25,473 bases of DNA from Chloroflexota bacterium (GCA_024223125.1 JAAEOP010001125.1:1-25473), one strand, 5' to 3'; numbered from the stretch's first letter, positions 1 to 6,492 are shown. Translations and numbers: made by a program. Notes: generated by a model from the sequence alone, not told the origin.

Positions 1-332
1 CCCCAGGCTACTTTGGGGAAAACCAGGCGGGCGTTGAGAACAACTGTAGCCCCAAAATAAAGCCCGGCTACTTCAAAAAAGACCATCCACACGACCAGCA
101 TATCTAAGCCATGAGCGGTTAAAATACGATAGAACCATTCGGCGGGTAAAAGGTGAATCGCCTGCCAGCGGGTGAGCGCCAATAATAAGGCAAACAAGCC
201 GCCAATCGCCAGGAATACAATGGCGACGACCGCATTGGCCTTTATGAGCGTTTCGGACTTCAAATCTACTTTTAATGCCGTGACGGGACAGGTGCGAAAT
301 CCATTATCATCAGATGCTGTAATTGCTGCCAT
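1..332 (-). CDS. Cytochrome c oxidase subunit I, ba3 type (N-terminal part, runs off left edge)
   Basis: Heme-copper oxidase catalytic subunit of the inner membrane, which reduces O2 to water and pumps protons. Only the first 110 residues are visible. They hold a hydrophobic segment at about 33-54, then RWQAIHLLPAEWFYRILTAHG (split: RWQAIHLL at 55-62, EWFYRILTAHG at 65-75) and a second membrane segment at about 74-96. H74 in the TAHG motif sits where the family has a low-spin heme ligand. The start ATG has an AAGGAGG ribosome site 10 bases upstream, which fixes it. It lies 50 bp downstream of the CuA subunit gene, as expected for a type B (ba3) operon. The C-terminal part with the heme-CuB centre lies outside the window, so subtype rests on context and the short subunit II. 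Confidence 0.85.
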   Translation of the reverse strand, partial: MAAITASDDNGFRTCPVTALKVDLKSETLIKANAVVAIVFLAIGGLFALLLALTRWQAIHLLPAEWFYRILTAHGLDMLVVWMVFFEVAGLYFGATVVLNARLVFPKVAW

Positions 333-382
333 AAGGCATTTTCCTCCTTCGTCGCAAACTTCCAGTTTACGCTACTTTTTTG

Positions 383-901
383 TTACTCCACAAATAGTTT
401 GCCCAGCATGAGGTGATGTCCAATCATGCAATACTCATTACACACGAGCGAGTATTCGCCAGCGCTCGTAGGTGTGATGGTGGCTACATAGTCGTAACCG
501 GGCAATAGTTGTAGGTTCAGGTTAACAGGTTGCAAAGAAAATCCATGCTGCACATCCAGCGAGGAGAGATGTAGACGATATGTTTCCCCTTCTTCTAACT
601 GTAAGATAGGGTACCATTGCCACTGTCGCGCCAAAATATAAACATCGCTTCCAGGCGGAGGAGCAACGATAGGCACACCATTTAGTTCATCTACTTGATA
701 TTCTTCAACAAAAGCGTCTACAGTTGTCTGAAATTGTTCGGGGGTGGTTCTGTAAGTTTCAGTGGGGACGTTCTGACGGCCGACCATAAACCAGATAGGC
801 ATCATTGCCGTCAACATAAGGCACCACACAAAGGCCACAATAACCCAGGTCTTTTCATAGCGGTGCAGGGGTTTCCACCAAATTCTTTCGGGAGCAAGCA
901 T
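383..901 (-). CDS. Cytochrome c oxidase subunit II, ba3 type (CuA protein)
   Basis: Electron-entry subunit of a heme-copper oxidase: it takes electrons from a soluble donor through a binuclear CuA centre and passes them to subunit I. The 172-residue product has one membrane anchor (about 19-41) and a cupredoxin domain outside the membrane. CuA ligands are visible: H119 in DVQHGF and the block CNEYCMIGHHLM at 154-165, giving C154, E156, C158, H162 and M165. The single anchor, short length and CNEYC pattern match the ba3 family rather than the longer aa3 subunit II, which has two anchors. An AAGGAGG site lies 6 bases before the ATG and overlaps the stop of the upstream 50-residue gene, suggesting translational coupling. 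Confidence 0.93.
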   Translation of the reverse strand: MLAPERIWWKPLHRYEKTWVIVAFVWCLMLTAMMPIWFMVGRQNVPTETYRTTPEQFQTTVDAFVEEYQVDELNGVPIVAPPPGSDVYILARQWQWYPILQLEEGETYRLHLSSLDVQHGFSLQPVNLNLQLLPGYDYVATITPTSAGEYSLVCNEYCMIGHHLMLGKLFVE

Positions 902-911
902 GATGACCTCC

Positions 912-1064
912 TTATGGCGACGGCGGGGTTCCGAATATCTCGATTAAACCCCAGACGGTGTATAAGATGCCAGTAATAAGCATGGACAAGATGAACCACA
1001 TAAATATACGATCAAACAACACCTGCCCTTTGGGAATATCTTCCGATTTGTTTTCCTTTTCCAT
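912..1064 (-). CDS. Small membrane protein of the oxidase operon (50 aa, possible subunit IIa)
   Basis: Starts MEKENKSEDIPKGQVLFDRI and ends IEIFGTPPSP. It has a hydrophilic N-terminus, one transmembrane helix at about residues 20-44 and a short Pro-rich tail. A strong AAGGAGG site precedes the ATG, and its TAA is followed at once by the ribosome site of the subunit II gene, so the two are almost certainly co-translated. In the Thermus ba3 oxidase a single-helix subunit IIa gene sits just upstream of subunit II. By position, size and topology this could be its counterpart, but no diagnostic motif proves it. It is the first gene of the operon. Confidence 0.72.
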   Translation of the reverse strand: MEKENKSEDIPKGQVLFDRIFMWFILSMLITGILYTVWGLIEIFGTPPSP

Positions 1065-1112
1065 ATGGTATTCGCCTCCTTACTTCTCATATATTATGTT
1101 GGATAAACGGGA

Positions 1113-1141
1113 ATTATAGCCAAAGTCTACCTCAGCCACAA
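1113..1141 (-). promoter_or_regulatory. Probable sigma70-type promoter of the oxidase operon
   Basis: Reading the minus strand, TTGTGG (1141-1136) is followed after exactly 17 bases by a perfect TATAAT (1118-1113). Transcription would start near 1106, about 40 bases before the first ATG of the operon. The -35 box matches consensus only in its first three bases, so an activator may be needed. It fits the gene layout well, but it is read by eye. Confidence 0.55.
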
Positions 1142-1170
1142 CGGATTGTACAATAGGATGGCGATTTGTT

Positions 1171-1190
1171 TCTTTGCATTTCTGCAAAGA
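1171..1190. promoter_or_regulatory. Perfect 8-4-8 inverted repeat, operator-like
   Basis: TCTTTGCA and TGCAAAGA flank a TTTC spacer without mismatch. The centre lies about 75 bases upstream of the predicted oxidase transcription start and 30 bases upstream of its -35 box, a usual place for an activator dimer. No T-run follows on either strand, so it is less likely to be a terminator. The binding protein is unknown. Confidence 0.4.
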
Positions 1191-1305
1191 GGACGGCCGA
1201 ACATTGAGACATGACCTCAGGGTGATTTCTGGTACATCACAATGCAACCCATTCCCTTTAGACTTCCGATGATATTTTATACACTCTTTGGGATTTTGTG
1301 GGATT

Positions 1306-1573
1306 TACTGCAAAACGTACCTACCAGTGGTGATGCCTGGATTGACGGCCGTTCCATTACCCAAAACGCTAGGTCAGTCAAACAGCTTATTAGGATCGTA
1401 CCCCGGGAAATTGCTTTGTATGACAGCATCAGCGCCCACGAGAATTTGCACTTTTAGGGCGTATGTATGGCTTGCAGGGAGAAAAGTTGCAAGAGAGGGT
1501 AACGGCCGTTCTCCAAATCGTCGGCCTGACAGACCAGGTCGACGACAAAGTGGACAACTTCTCCGGCGGCATC
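1306..1573 (+). pseudogene. ABC-2 transporter ATPase remnant
   Basis: In the first frame the text reads PTSGDAWIDGRSITQ...IALYDSISAHENLHF and then hits a TAG. After one missing base the same protein goes on in another frame from MYGLQGEKLQERVTAVLQ to DNFSGGI. Together these cover the ATPase stretch between Walker A and the ABC signature of a DrrA-like ATPase. Walker A itself, Walker B and the H-loop are absent. The intact family would be expected to read HFWGRMYGLQG at the break, so there is one Trp-to-stop change plus a one-base deletion. The signature runs straight into permease sequence (next entry), which shows an internal deletion. This piece is not a working ATPase. Confidence 0.75.
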
Positions 1574-2155
1574 AACCAATCCTCGCCGGGGATGATGGCG
1601 ATGTTTGTAACTTTTGGCATGACCGGCGGCGCGGCCGTGCTCATTCAAGAACGACGATGGGATACATTGCGGCGGCTGGCCGTCATGCCCATCCACAAAG
1701 CCAGCATTATTGGCGGTAAACTATTGGGTATCCTCACCGCCGGCATCATCCAGATGATCATTTTGATTGTGGCCGGCGCGGCATTGTTTGCCGTCGCCTG
1801 GGGCAATTCTCCGGCCGCGCTGGCTGTCATGGTCTTCGCTTTTGCTCTAGCCATGTCCAGTTTAGGGATGATGATGGCTGCTTTGGTACAAACGGTGGCC
1901 CAGGCCAATGCACTGGGTATGGTACTGGTTCTCTCCATGTCGACTTTGGGCGGCGCCTGGTGGCCGCTGGAAATTGTGCCCGACTGGATGCAGATGATCG
2001 GCCGTCTCTCCCCTATCTTTTGGACGATGCAAGGGTTCCACGATATTATTACTCACGGTTTAGGCGTAGCAGCCGTACTGCCCGAAGCGGTCGTTTTGTT
2101 GGCATTTACGGCCGTGTTCCTAAGCATCGGTATCTGGCATTTTAAGTATGAATAA
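1463..2155 (+). CDS. ABC-2 type permease C-terminal part fused to ATPase fragment (likely remnant)
   Basis: This 230-residue open frame is a chimera. Residues 1-37 (MYGLQGEKLQ...NFSGGI) belong to the ABC ATPase described in the previous entry. From about residue 39 (QSSPGMMAMFVTFG) the protein is the rear two thirds of an ABC-2 export permease. That part shows the cytoplasmic ERRWDTLRRLAVMPI element typical of DrrB-like permeases (about 63-77), hydrophobic segments near 44-62, 85-112, 115-142, 148-168 and 205-224, and the amphipathic MSTLGGAWWPLEIVPDWMQ stretch. The permease half has no stops or shifts and could still be made, but it lacks its N-terminal membrane helices and an ATPase partner. 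No good ribosome site precedes the ATG. Intact relatives export drugs or lipids; this copy is most likely inactive. Confidence 0.7.
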   Translation: MYGLQGEKLQERVTAVLQIVGLTDQVDDKVDNFSGGINQSSPGMMAMFVTFGMTGGAAVLIQERRWDTLRRLAVMPIHKASIIGGKLLGILTAGIIQMIILIVAGAALFAVAWGNSPAALAVMVFAFALAMSSLGMMMAALVQTVAQANALGMVLVLSMSTLGGAWWPLEIVPDWMQMIGRLSPIFWTMQGFHDIITHGLGVAAVLPEAVVLLAFTAVFLSIGIWHFKYE

Positions 2156-2160
2156 TGAGG

Positions 2161-2210
2161 GGAGATTGATAATTGGAGATTATCCACCCAATCTGCAATC
2201 TCCTAATCTC
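2161..2210. repeat. AGATTG-type inverted repeat upstream of the hisN-like gene
   Basis: GGAGATT at 2175-2181 pairs with AATCTCC at 2197-2203, and GAGATT at 2162-2167 with AATCTC at 2205-2210. Alternatively GGAGATTG (2161-2168) pairs with CAATCTCC (2196-2203). The element ends 2 bases before the ATG of the next gene and takes the place of a normal ribosome site. It shares words with the element at 2981-3032. Confidence 0.55.
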
Positions 2211-2212
2211 TC

Positions 2213-2983
2213 ATGAACCCATCCCCAAACGAGCTCCTCGATTTTGCCCTCAATGCCGTCTGGCAAGCCGGCCGTATTACACTTGGTTATTACCAAACCG
2301 GCATCGAAGTTGAACAGAAAGCAGACAATACTCCTCTGACAATTGCCGACCAATTGGCTGAACAAAAATTACGGGAGTTGATTACTACTCGTTATCCTGA
2401 TCATGGCATTGTGGGAGAAGAGTACGGCCGTACCGAATCCAATGCCCGCTACACCTGGACGCTGGACCCCATTGATGGCACTAAATCTTTTGTTAGCGGT
2501 GTGCCCTTGTACGCCAATTTGCTGGCTTTGCTGGATGGGGATGAAGCCATTCTGGGTATTATTAACCTGCCGGCGCTGAATGAGATTGTATACGCCGTGA
2601 AGGGAGAAGGGTGTTATTGGAACGGCCGTCGCTGCCACGTATCCAATGTAGACAAACTGCAAGACGCCGTTTTGCTAACCAGTGGTCTGAACTATTTCGG
2701 CCGTAAACAAGCCGCCTGGGATGCTCTGCTGCAAAACAGTTACATACAACGCACCTGGGGAGACGCTTACGGATACGCCCTGGTAGCCACCGGCCGCGCT
2801 GAAATTATGGTAGACCCGGCCATGTATTTGTGGGATGCCGCCCCGGTACAAGTCATCATCGAAGAAGCTGGCGGCACGCTAACAGATTGGCAGGGACGGC
2901 CGACCATTCATCATCAAGAAACCATCGCCACCAATGGACACTTATTTGAACAAGTAATGGCCCGCATCGGCCATAAGGATTGA
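2213..2983 (+). CDS. hisN: Inositol monophosphatase family, probable histidinol-phosphatase
   Basis: Mg-dependent phosphatase of the FIG/IMPase fold, full length at 256 residues. Metal-site motifs are all present: GEE at 68-70, LDPIDGTKSF at 84-93 (D85 and D88) and WDAAP at 207-211 (D208). The block GDAYGYALVATGRAEIMVDP at 183-202 resembles HisN-type enzymes, which release phosphate from L-histidinol phosphate, more than inositol or fructose-1,6-bisphosphate phosphatases. I infer HisN from this, and specificity remains open because the family overlaps. No other his gene is in the window. The leader has no clear Shine-Dalgarno; it consists of a hairpin-forming AGATTG element that may control translation. 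Confidence 0.85.
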   Translation: MNPSPNELLDFALNAVWQAGRITLGYYQTGIEVEQKADNTPLTIADQLAEQKLRELITTRYPDHGIVGEEYGRTESNARYTWTLDPIDGTKSFVSGVPLYANLLALLDGDEAILGIINLPALNEIVYAVKGEGCYWNGRRCHVSNVDKLQDAVLLTSGLNYFGRKQAAWDALLQNSYIQRTWGDAYGYALVATGRAEIMVDPAMYLWDAAPVQVIIEEAGGTLTDWQGRPTIHHQETIATNGHLFEQVMARIGHKD

Positions 2984-3032
2984 GATTGGAGATTGAGAGA
3001 TTGAACCTCATAATCTCCAATCTCTCAATCTC
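2981..3032. repeat. Paired mutually exclusive hairpins (AGATTG type)
   Basis: Two perfect stems compete. GAGATTGGAGATT (2982-2994) pairs with AATCTCCAATCTC (3012-3024), 13 bp. A 15-bp stem joins 2989-3003 with 3018-3032 around a 14-base loop. It begins at the stop codon of the hisN-like gene and ends 14 bases before the next ATG. It may act as a terminator or mRNA-stabilising structure, but no T-run follows. Confidence 0.65.
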
Positions 3033-3046
3033 AACAATAAACTGCG

Positions 3047-3838
3047 ATGGACAAAACGCCATTTTGCGTCATGGAGATGGGCGGCGGACAGGTCAATTAC
3101 TGCCCCTCCCCAACCCCAACTTACACTCTACAAATCCCTCCCACAACCCAGGGATACACCGATGCTCAGATTGATGATTACGGCCGTCCCTACATCCACC
3201 GCCGTCGTGATTATCCCTGGCAGCAGGGGGTTCGTTTAACTTGCCGGGCACGTTTTTCACACGGCCGAAACGAACTCAAAGGAACGGCCGGTTTTGGTTT
3301 TTGGAACGCCCCTTTTGCCGACCCGAAAGTGAAGTGGCCTACATTGCCCCAGGCGGTCTGGTTTTTCTTCGGCTCCCCGCCTAACAATTTGCCATTGGCT
3401 CAATCTGGCCCAGCACAAGGTTGGTATGCGGCCGTGTTAGACGCCATGACGTTAAAAGCGGCTGCCTTAATTCCATTGGCGCCGTTTGTTTTGTTGGCGA
3501 ATCAGGTAACGGCCGCACGCCAACGTATCTGGCCCGGGATACAGCAGCAAATGGGAATCGCCCACGCCCTCCTTACCCTGGATATGCAGGCATGGCACGA
3601 TTATTGTTTGGATTGGGTTGCAGGAGGTTGTGTTTTTGAGGTTGACGGCCGCATAATTCTGAAAACATCCCACAGCCCACACGGCCCGCTCGGCTTCGTC
3701 TGCTGGATTGACAACCAATATTTGGCCCTGACCCCACGCGGCTACTTTAGATGGGGAACCCTGTCCACAGACGCCGCCCAATGGCTGCAAATAACCTCCC
3801 TTAGCCTGACAAATTTGACCCTAAAAATGCCCGCCTGA
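3047..3838 (+). CDS. Unknown protein, possibly concanavalin/GH16-like fold
   Basis: 263 residues with no signal peptide. I do not recognise a named family. Visible features are a beta-rich pattern with LTCRARFSHGRNELKGTAGFGFWNAPF at 64-90 (written here as LTCRARFSHGRN plus GTAGFGFWNAPF), WFFFGSPPN at 105-113, a hydrophobic helical stretch at about 128-153, and a closing set of strands with CVFEVDGRIILKT at 195-207 and GPLGFVCWIDNQYLAL at 213-228. The order (strands, GFGFWN, then V-D-G...GPLGF..WIDN) resembles sugar-binding beta-sandwich proteins of the LamG/GH16 type, but no catalytic E-x-D-x-x-E motif is visible, so hydrolase activity is not supported. Several CGGCCG cores lie inside, so it looks native to this genome. 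No clear ribosome site precedes the ATG. Confidence 0.75.
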   Translation: MDKTPFCVMEMGGGQVNYCPSPTPTYTLQIPPTTQGYTDAQIDDYGRPYIHRRRDYPWQQGVRLTCRARFSHGRNELKGTAGFGFWNAPFADPKVKWPTLPQAVWFFFGSPPNNLPLAQSGPAQGWYAAVLDAMTLKAAALIPLAPFVLLANQVTAARQRIWPGIQQQMGIAHALLTLDMQAWHDYCLDWVAGGCVFEVDGRIILKTSHSPHGPLGFVCWIDNQYLALTPRGYFRWGTLSTDAAQWLQITSLSLTNLTLKMPA

Positions 3839-3903
3839 TTTTGACACGCCAAAGTCGCCGTGCTATACTCCGCGCCTGGATTAACAACCTAAACCCTCTT
3901 TGC

Positions 3904-3993
<90 letters not shown>

Positions 3994-4023
3994 AATGTAC
4001 CTTAAGTTACAAATAAAAATCGG

Positions 4024-4137
4024 AACTATACAGCTACCTCTCTGCTGTCATACCCACGAAGGCAGGTATCCAGATGTGTGGATTCCTGCCTTCGCAGAGC
4101 TTGTCCTCACGAAGGTGGGGGAATGACTTGTATAGTT
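4024..4137. repeat. Nested palindromic element between tRNA genes (MITE/REP-like, 114 bp)
   Basis: The ends are perfect 9-bp inverted repeats, AACTATACA (4024-4032) and TGTATAGTT (4129-4137). Inside, GTCAT (4047-4051) mirrors ATGAC (4123-4127) in a CCCAC/GTGGGG context. At the core CGAAGGCAGGTATCCA (4057-4072) pairs with TGGATTCCTGCCTTCG (4079-4094), one mismatch and a 6-base loop. The GTCATxCCC...TGGATTCC words resemble the widespread palindromic repeats with GTCATTCCC / GGGAATGAC ends. There is no coding capacity. Confidence 0.7.
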
Positions 4138-4153
4138 ACCAGAAGTCTTAGTT

Positions 4154-4242
4154 GGGGAGGTGCCAGAGTGGACGATTGGGGCCGCCTGCTAAGCGGTTAA
4201 CGGTGTAAGAGCCGTTCAAGGGTTCGAATCCCTTCCTCCCCG
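4154..4242 (+). tRNA. tRNA-Ser (GCU)
   Basis: Acceptor GGGGAGG pairs with CCTCCCC (4235-4241). The anticodon loop CTGCTAA carries GCT at 4188-4190. There is a long variable arm and a T-loop GGTTCGAATCC. No CCA is encoded. A T-run (4245-4249) follows. Confidence 0.96.
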
Positions 4243-4298
4243 CCTTTTTCAATTTTCAGTACTCGGTAAACTGATTACTGAACACTGATTACCGATAC

Positions 4299-4372
4299 GC
4301 GCCCTTAGCTCAGTGGATGAGAGCGTCTGGCTACGAACCAGAAGGTCGGGGGTTCAAATCCCTCAGGGCGTA
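4299..4372 (+). tRNA. tRNA-Arg (ACG)
   Basis: Acceptor GCGCCCT pairs with AGGGCGT (4365-4371), with a G-T closing pair. The anticodon stem TCTGG/CCAGA encloses CTACGAA with ACG at 4333-4335, which is normally edited to ICG. The T-loop is GGTTCAAATCC. No CCA is encoded. Confidence 0.95.
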
Positions 4373-4396
4373 CACTTAGAAAGTACTGTTGACGCA

Positions 4397-4524
4397 GTAT
4401 CGTCAGGTTCAATAAAGAAGCTGTCTCTTCCTTTCCAGAAGTAAGACGGCTTTTTGTTTACTTATTTATGTGCGACTCTCACATCTTCAGGTGTGGAACT
4501 TGTCTCTATTGAACCAGACGTCAC
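4397..4524. repeat. Long inverted repeat enclosing a hairpin, downstream of tRNA-Arg
   Basis: GTATCGTCAGGTTCAATA (4397-4414) mirrors TATTGAACCAGACGTCAC (4507-4524), 15 of 18 positions matching. The last nine bases (GGTTCAATA/TATTGAACC) match perfectly. The 92-base interior carries a terminator-like hairpin. It could be a non-autonomous element or a structured RNA. No protein is encoded. Confidence 0.5.
4418..4455 (+). terminator. Probable rho-independent terminator after the tRNA trio
   Basis: AAGCTGTCT (4418-4426) pairs with AGACGGCTT (one G-T pair) and runs directly into TTTTT (4451-4455). It suits the end of the tRNA transcript starting upstream of tRNA-Ser(UGA). Confidence 0.6.
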
Positions 4525-4537
4525 TACCAAGCCATAG

Positions 4538-4611
4538 AGGTGCGACACACTTGATTTATTGATTTAGCTCATTTGCATCACCTATACCAGAGTATGAAAT
4601 GCGTCGCACCT
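4538..4611. repeat. 9-bp inverted repeat AGGTGCGAC / GTCGCACCT with 56-base spacer
   Basis: The arms at 4538-4546 and 4603-4611 match perfectly, and a further GTGCGAC occurs near 4471. The rest of the gene-free stretch 4373-4874 is A+T-rich, with no open frame I trust and no CGGCCG motif. It probably holds the control region of the secreted-protein gene that follows plus this element. Confidence 0.45.
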
Positions 4612-4764
4612 TATAGTTACAATCAGACCTCATTTTTTAACCAATTTACAACCAAAAACATGACGCTTTGTGCTATTATAGATATGTTGAAATCAACTTT
4701 ATCTTAAATACTCGGGGTATGTAGTGAGCTAAAAACCTTCTGGTGTTCTAGCAAAAAAGAATTG

Positions 4765-4782
4765 TTGATTTGGTAAAATCAA
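4765..4782. promoter_or_regulatory. Operator-like inverted repeat upstream of the secreted protein gene
   Basis: TTGATTT and AAATCAA flank GGTA without mismatch. A shorter related palindrome, GTTGA-AA-TCAAC, lies at 4686-4697. Both share TTGA/TCAA half-sites and lie within 190 bases of the next start codon. Function is unproven and A+T-rich DNA gives such repeats by chance. Confidence 0.3.
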
Positions 4783-4874
4783 TGGCATCCATCTGGTTAA
4801 AATAGTGCAAACACAGTCTGATAGATCATAAAACCAGAGAATCTGCCACTCTAATTGAAAGGAGAAAGAGCATT

Positions 4875-6425
4875 ATGAAAGCTAAAGAATTCTTATATTT
4901 ATTACTTTTATTCTTTGTTACCGCGGCCGTTAGCTTAATTGCATCACGGCCGTCTTTTGCCCAGGCTTCATTTGTCGGTACCGGACCCGGCGGCGTAGGC
5001 GCCGTTGACGGCAGTGGCTCCTTAGAACTTTGGCTCCAGGCCGACGACGAAGCATACACGGACACAGTCTGCACCGCTGGCAATGAAGCGGCCGATGGCA
5101 ATAACGTGGGCTGTTGGGAAGATAAAAGCGGCAACGGAGCTAATGTTACACAGGCTACTACCCCACAAGAACCAACTTATTTGGGCAGCCCTGCCGGATT
5201 TAATAGTATGCCTGCCCTCAATTTTAATGATGCAGCGATTGAAAATTTAGCCTTCGATACGACAGATACGACAACAGATATGACTATTTTTGCTGTTCCC
5301 AATACCAACAATCCAGGAAATGAATATGAAGCTTTCTTCAGTTCAGATACTACTTGGAGTACGGGTTTCTTTATGCTAGACAACGGTGGCCCTGCTTCTG
5401 GTTGCCCCAATGAGTATCGCTTTTTTGGCTGGGATTTGGACAATTTCCCTGCTTTTGAATTCGCGGTTTGTGCTGGTTCAAATGCAACTCCCGCTATCGT
5501 AGAAGCTACTAGTAACGCTGGCACAGTAACTACCTACCAAAACGGCACTTTGCAAGACACATTAACACCCGGACTCGGTAGTTATGTCCCTTTCTTTAGT
5601 ATTTATTTACTTGGGCAAGGGCCTTTCAGTGGTTATGACAGTTGGAATGGAAACGTGGCTGAACTCATTGTTTACTATACACAGTTATCCTCTATGGAAC
5701 GTATTTTGGTAGAGAATTACTTAAGCGCTAAATATGATATTGCTATAGCAGATGACCGTTACGATGGCGACTTAAATGTAAATGGGGATTTTGACTCGAA
5801 TGTCGCCGGCATTGCTCGGATTAGCGGCGACCTAAACAGTGAAGCGCATTCGGCCGGCCTCTTAATGCTCGACAACACCTTCCTGGCAGATGATGATGAT
5901 TCGCTTTTGTTTGGACACAATACAGCCCTGAATGGCAACGGTAACAGTCCTTCTATTTACCCCAATACGGGCGCATGGACAACGGCTCCCGATCCGCGTT
6001 ACTGGCTGCGCCATTGGCATTTTGATCGACGGGATGCAGCCCCAACTAGCGGCGGCACTGTAGATATTATCTTTGATTACAGTGAAGGGGGCATGAATGC
6101 AGCTAATTTACCGGCCGGACCCACAAGTAACTATCGGTTACTCAGACGGGCTAATAACGGCACCCAATATACAGATATTACGGCCGCTGCCGTTACGACA
6201 GTTGTTACTTCCACTGATCAGGTACAGTTTTTGGGTGTGGATGTGGGTCAACTAGGTAGTGAGTTTACTCTGGGAACATTGGATTATGGCAGTTCGCCAA
6301 CGGCCGTAAACCTGTCTAACTTCCAAAACGTAAAGCAACAGTTACCAGGCATTGTAGGTATAATGATGCTGTTACTTATTACTGGCAGCGTCATTATACG
6401 TCGTCGCAGAACAGCCCTTAAATAA
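4875..6425 (+). CDS. Secreted LamG-like protein with C-terminal membrane anchor
   Basis: 516 residues, exported and probably held at the cell surface. The N-terminus is a classic signal peptide (hydrophobic core at about 7-24, cleavage near SFAQA). A jelly-roll domain begins at LELWLQADD (about 50) and continues with CWEDKSGNGANVTQA, the usual opening of LamG/concanavalin-like surface proteins. It ends near VENYLSAKYDI (about 290). A second beta-rich region follows (DPRYWLRHWHFDRR, then LLRRANNGTQYTDI). The tail has PTAVNLSNFQ, a hydrophobic helix at about 490-508 and RRRR at 509-512: a tripartite sorting-like end without a strict LPXTG. GAAAGGAG precedes the ATG. It stands alone, closed by a strong hairpin downstream. 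The ligand is unknown; glycan or adhesion is inference. Confidence 0.85.
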   Translation: MKAKEFLYLLLLFFVTAAVSLIASRPSFAQASFVGTGPGGVGAVDGSGSLELWLQADDEAYTDTVCTAGNEAADGNNVGCWEDKSGNGANVTQATTPQEPTYLGSPAGFNSMPALNFNDAAIENLAFDTTDTTTDMTIFAVPNTNNPGNEYEAFFSSDTTWSTGFFMLDNGGPASGCPNEYRFFGWDLDNFPAFEFAVCAGSNATPAIVEATSNAGTVTTYQNGTLQDTLTPGLGSYVPFFSIYLLGQGPFSGYDSWNGNVAELIVYYTQLSSMERILVENYLSAKYDIAIADDRYDGDLNVNGDFDSNVAGIARISGDLNSEAHSAGLLMLDNTFLADDDDSLLFGHNTALNGNGNSPSIYPNTGAWTTAPDPRYWLRHWHFDRRDAAPTSGGTVDIIFDYSEGGMNAANLPAGPTSNYRLLRRANNGTQYTDITAAAVTTVVTSTDQVQFLGVDVGQLGSEFTLGTLDYGSSPTAVNLSNFQNVKQQLPGIVGIMMLLLITGSVIIRRRRTALK

Positions 6426-6460
6426 TAATTGGATAATCACTTCTGATTTTCGGTTGATTA

Positions 6461-6492
6461 CAAGATGCCTGCTTATCAATGCAGGCATCTTG
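6461..6492 (+). terminator. Strong stem-loop after the secreted protein gene
   Basis: CAAGATGCCTGC pairs perfectly with GCAGGCATCTTG around an 8-base loop, 36 bases after the stop codon. The following tract is only CTTTG, so termination may be weak or factor-assisted. The remainder of the gap up to 6680 shows nothing I can call. Confidence 0.7.

Noticed and set aside
172..411. Plus-strand frame over the oxidase genes
   Set aside because: It lies opposite two oxidase genes with clear motifs and ribosome sites.
1288..1719. 143-codon plus-strand frame over the ABC remnant
   Set aside because: It is another frame of the ABC remnant; its translation has no family content beyond a short shadow.
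4263..4295. TCGGTAA...TTACCGA repeat between tRNA-Ser(GCU) and tRNA-Arg as a terminator
   Set aside because: Loop of 19 bases with a doubled CTGATTAC and no T-run; it looks like low-complexity spacer text and would cut the tRNA transcript.
4154..4372. tRNA 3' ends as phage attachment sites
   Set aside because: I found no direct repeat of a tRNA end elsewhere in the window and no integrase gene.
4024..4611. CRISPR array
   Set aside because: The repeats are inverted and of different sequence; there are no regularly spaced direct repeats and no cas gene.
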